A program made the position numbers and the translations under genes. DNA of 64,000 bases from Palleniella muris (lineage in GTDB: Bacteria > Bacteroidota > Bacteroidia > Bacteroidales > Bacteroidaceae). Below, piece by piece: positions 62,097-64,000 of this stretch. The stretch's first letter is position 1. Every line of letters begins with the position of its first letter. The stretch covers positions 99,424 to 163,423 of the forward strand of contig NZ_SRZC01000005.1 in NCBI RefSeq assembly GCF_004792655.1, given 5' to 3'. The notes under the pieces were generated by a model. The model saw only the letters and a list, made by a program, of their open reading frames with translations. It did no database searches and had not been told where the DNA came from.

Positions 62097-62178
62097 GGCT
62101 TTCATACCTCTCACTTTATGTCGCAAACGCATACATATTATAATAGGAGCAAGTAAAGTTCTACATATAATCTATAAC

Positions 62179-63117
62179 ATGGGAAAAGAAGCACTGCCTG
62201 TAAAACCAATATTCCTTACAGACATAAGAAACATCATCAATTCCGCACGCCATAATGCCGTACGGAGCGTGGACTACTGCCGAGTACAGATGTATTGGCA
62301 TATCGGGCAGCGCATCTTTGAAGAGGAGCAGCAAGGGAAAGAGCGCGCCGACTATGGCACTTACTTGATTAAAAACCTTGCCAAGAGCCTTGAACCGGAA
62401 TATGGAAGCGGATTTTCTTATAGGCAACTTGCCTTTTGCCGCCAATTCTACAGGCTTTACCCAATTGTGAACGCAGTGCGTTCGCAATTAAACTGGACAC
62501 AATATCGCCTGCTCATACAAATGGACGACCCTGACAAACGGGAGTATTATGAACTTGAAGCAGTCAACAATGGATGGACAGCACGCGAAATGGAACGCCA
62601 AATCCATTCACAACTCTATGAACGCCTGCTGCTCAGCAACGACAAGGAAGCTGTGCTGGCTGTCGCAAGGAAAAAGCGTGTGCCACAAACGCCGCAAGAA
62701 ATAATCAAAGATCCTATGATTCTGGAGTTCCTCGGGCTGGAACGCAAGGCGGAATATTACGAGAGCGACATGGAAAACGCTATCATAACCCACCTCCAAC
62801 AGTTCCTTCTCGAAATGGGAAACGGCTTCACTTTCGTTGCTCGACAAAAGCGTTTGTTGCTGGAAGACGATGAGTTCTTCGCCGATTTGGTGCTCTATAA
62901 CAGAATCCTCCGCTGCTTTGTCGTCATTGAAATAAAGACAGGAAAGCTCACGCACCAGGACATCGGGCAACTGCAAATGTACGTCAACTACTTTGACCGC
63001 AAAGAGAAACTGCCTGAGGAAAACCCGACAATAGGCATACTGCTCTGTTCCGCAAAGAACGATACGGCAGTGAAGATGACCCTTCCGGAAGACAACAGGA
63101 CCATACTTGCAAGCTAA
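62179..63117 (+). CDS. DUF1016/YhcG-type PD-(D/E)XK nuclease, interrupted near its C-terminus
   Basis: The frame of 312 codons covers the N-terminal DUF1016 domain (DIRNIINSARHNAVRSVDYC, FSYRQLAFCRQFYRLYP, LNWTQYRLLIQMDDPDKREY) and the nuclease domain (FFADLVLYNRILRCFVVIEI then KTGKLTHQDIGQL, with the D..ExK signature). It stops at TAA 63115-63117 where a glutamine codon is expected (ILAS stop YRLYLPTAEQLTKEV). The same frame continues 41 codons to a TAA at 63241, giving a normal family length of 354. A single C-to-T change explains the stop. The catalytic core is complete, so partial function is possible. Confidence 0.88.
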   Translation: MGKEALPVKPIFLTDIRNIINSARHNAVRSVDYCRVQMYWHIGQRIFEEEQQGKERADYGTYLIKNLAKSLEPEYGSGFSYRQLAFCRQFYRLYPIVNAVRSQLNWTQYRLLIQMDDPDKREYYELEAVNNGWTAREMERQIHSQLYERLLLSNDKEAVLAVARKKRVPQTPQEIIKDPMILEFLGLERKAEYYESDMENAIITHLQQFLLEMGNGFTFVARQKRLLLEDDEFFADLVLYNRILRCFVVIEIKTGKLTHQDIGQLQMYVNYFDRKEKLPEENPTIGILLCSAKNDTAVKMTLPEDNRTILAS

Positions 63118-63291
63118 TACCGCCTTTATCTGCCTACCGCAGAGCAACTTACCAAGGAGGTTGAACTCGTCAAGGAGCAGATGAGGACAAGCAATAATTG
63201 CCGGAAAAAGGCGGAAAACTCTGATTACAACCGCGACGAATAAAGAAACAAAACGCAACATCAATACATCACACACGCCAAAAAGAGCAAG

Positions 63292-63909
63292 ATGACAGAG
63301 AAGAAACTAATACCCGTGGCACGCATGCTGTCACTGCTTTTCACACCGTTCTATCTTCCTATCGTGGGAATGATAGCACTGTTCGCATTCAGCTACCTCA
63401 GCCTCCTGCCGTGGCAGTATAAGCTGTATGTCATCATAACAACATATTTCTTCACCATACTGCTGCCGACGGTGCTCATACACTCCTACCGCAAGTACCA
63501 CGGATGGTCACTCTACCACCTCGGAAAGCGGGAGAAGCGCATGATACCCTACATCATCTCCATACTCTCCTATCTCGCCTGCTACCACATAATGCGGTGG
63601 ATGCATTTCCCGCACTTCATGTCTGCCATCATCGTGGCGGCACTCTTCGTGCAGGTTGTCTGCGCTATGTTCAACAACTGGCTGAAAGTTTCCACACACA
63701 TGGCGGCAATAGGCGGCATGACAGGTGGCGTGGCGGCATTCTCCTTCATATTCGGATTCAACGCAATATGGTGGCTCTCCGTGCTGATAATCATCGCCGG
63801 ACTGCTCGGAACAGCACGAATGCTGCTCCGTCTGCACACCCTCTCCGAGATATGCACAGGCTTTCTCGTGGGCTTTACCACAACATTCTTTGTGGTTCTT
63901 ATAATATAA
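63292..63909 (+). CDS. PAP2-like membrane phosphatase-family protein
   Basis: A 205-residue polytopic membrane protein with about six helices, from LSLLFTPFYLPIVGMIALFA to FLVGFTTTFFVVLII. The segments NNWLKVSTHMAAIGGMTGGV and TARMLLRLHTLSEICTGFLV take the place of the PSGH and SRxxxxxHxxxD motifs of PAP2 phosphatases. The final aspartate is a glutamate and the first arginine-lysine motif is unclear. It may act on lipid phosphates or be a non-catalytic relative. It follows the DUF1016 gene by about 175 bases. Confidence 0.75.
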   Translation: MTEKKLIPVARMLSLLFTPFYLPIVGMIALFAFSYLSLLPWQYKLYVIITTYFFTILLPTVLIHSYRKYHGWSLYHLGKREKRMIPYIISILSYLACYHIMRWMHFPHFMSAIIVAALFVQVVCAMFNNWLKVSTHMAAIGGMTGGVAAFSFIFGFNAIWWLSVLIIIAGLLGTARMLLRLHTLSEICTGFLVGFTTTFFVVLII

Positions 63910-64000
63910 AATGAACTTGTTCAAACTAATTTATATTCGTTAATTATTCGCTAAAATACAAAAAATACAGCGTATTTTCCAAAAGGTTTATTATATTATT
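63910..64000. other. AT-rich intergenic end of the window
   Basis: No gene or hairpin is supported in these 91 bases. AAATACAAAAAATACAGCG repeats the word AAATACA, as in AT-rich promoter DNA. Confidence 0.4.

Overview
The window looks like chromosome of a gut or oral Bacteroidetes of the Prevotella group. The evidence is the -7 boxes of the form TAnnTTTG in front of many genes, the absence of strong Shine-Dalgarno sites, PCMD and GH95 proteins, a propeller/Y_Y_Y/AraC regulator, and exported proteins that end in a short type IX secretion-like tail. The genus is an inference. No rRNA, tRNA, CRISPR array or intact transposase was seen.

Layout. 1-6.3 kb: partial PCMD protein, exported subtilisin-like protease, broken ORF6N gene, aldo/keto reductase and miaB. 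6.7-13 kb: a large exported protein followed by a small peptide gene in a hairpin-rich region, an ATPase remnant lacking its Walker A part, and an exported pectate lyase. 13.3-22.7 kb: a small inverted-repeat element, then an eight-gene capsule or O-antigen operon on the minus strand (Wzz, Wzx, GT2-acyltransferase fusion, EpsG-like polymerase, two GT4, WbsX, GT2) that ends at a strong terminator. 22.7-25.8 kb: an accessory island with a DUF3990/small protein/DUF3791 module, a MNT nucleotidyltransferase, gene remnants and an AAA/PD-(D/E)XK protein. 26-32.8 kb: a membrane-bound AraC-type regulator divergent from an exported GH95 glycosidase, with a DUF1016 remnant between them. 33-42.6 kb: a Wza-like SLBB export protein, a Fic protein, and a second glycan operon (FdtA-like cupin, FemAB-like acyltransferase, flippase, sulfotransferase-like, GT2). 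42.9-51.4 kb: an OmpX-like barrel, mannonate dehydratase with an SDR reductase and cysS, then a CoA-transferase, a C1 peptidase lipoprotein and a DUF3108 protein. 51.5-57.5 kb: an exonuclease-RecQ-UvrD fusion of 1626 residues and a DUF5131 protein. 58-64 kb: U32 peptidase-like protein, SufE, an unknown protein, RpoN, a DUF1016 nuclease interrupted by a stop codon, and a PAP2-like membrane protein.

Together the genes suggest a glycan-using commensal. Pectate lyase and mannonate dehydratase point to uronate use, GH95 to fucose- or galactose-containing glycans, and two glycan assembly operons plus the SLBB exporter to a changeable surface polysaccharide.

The most unusual signal is non-coding. 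Five intergenic regions each carry exactly four degenerate units with a strict 22-bp period. Seven gaps between co-directional genes are filled by short degenerate tandem arrays with periods of 9, 8 or 10 bp. Two copies of a three-hairpin element keep their structure through compensatory base changes. These patterns were read directly from the sequence; their function is unknown.
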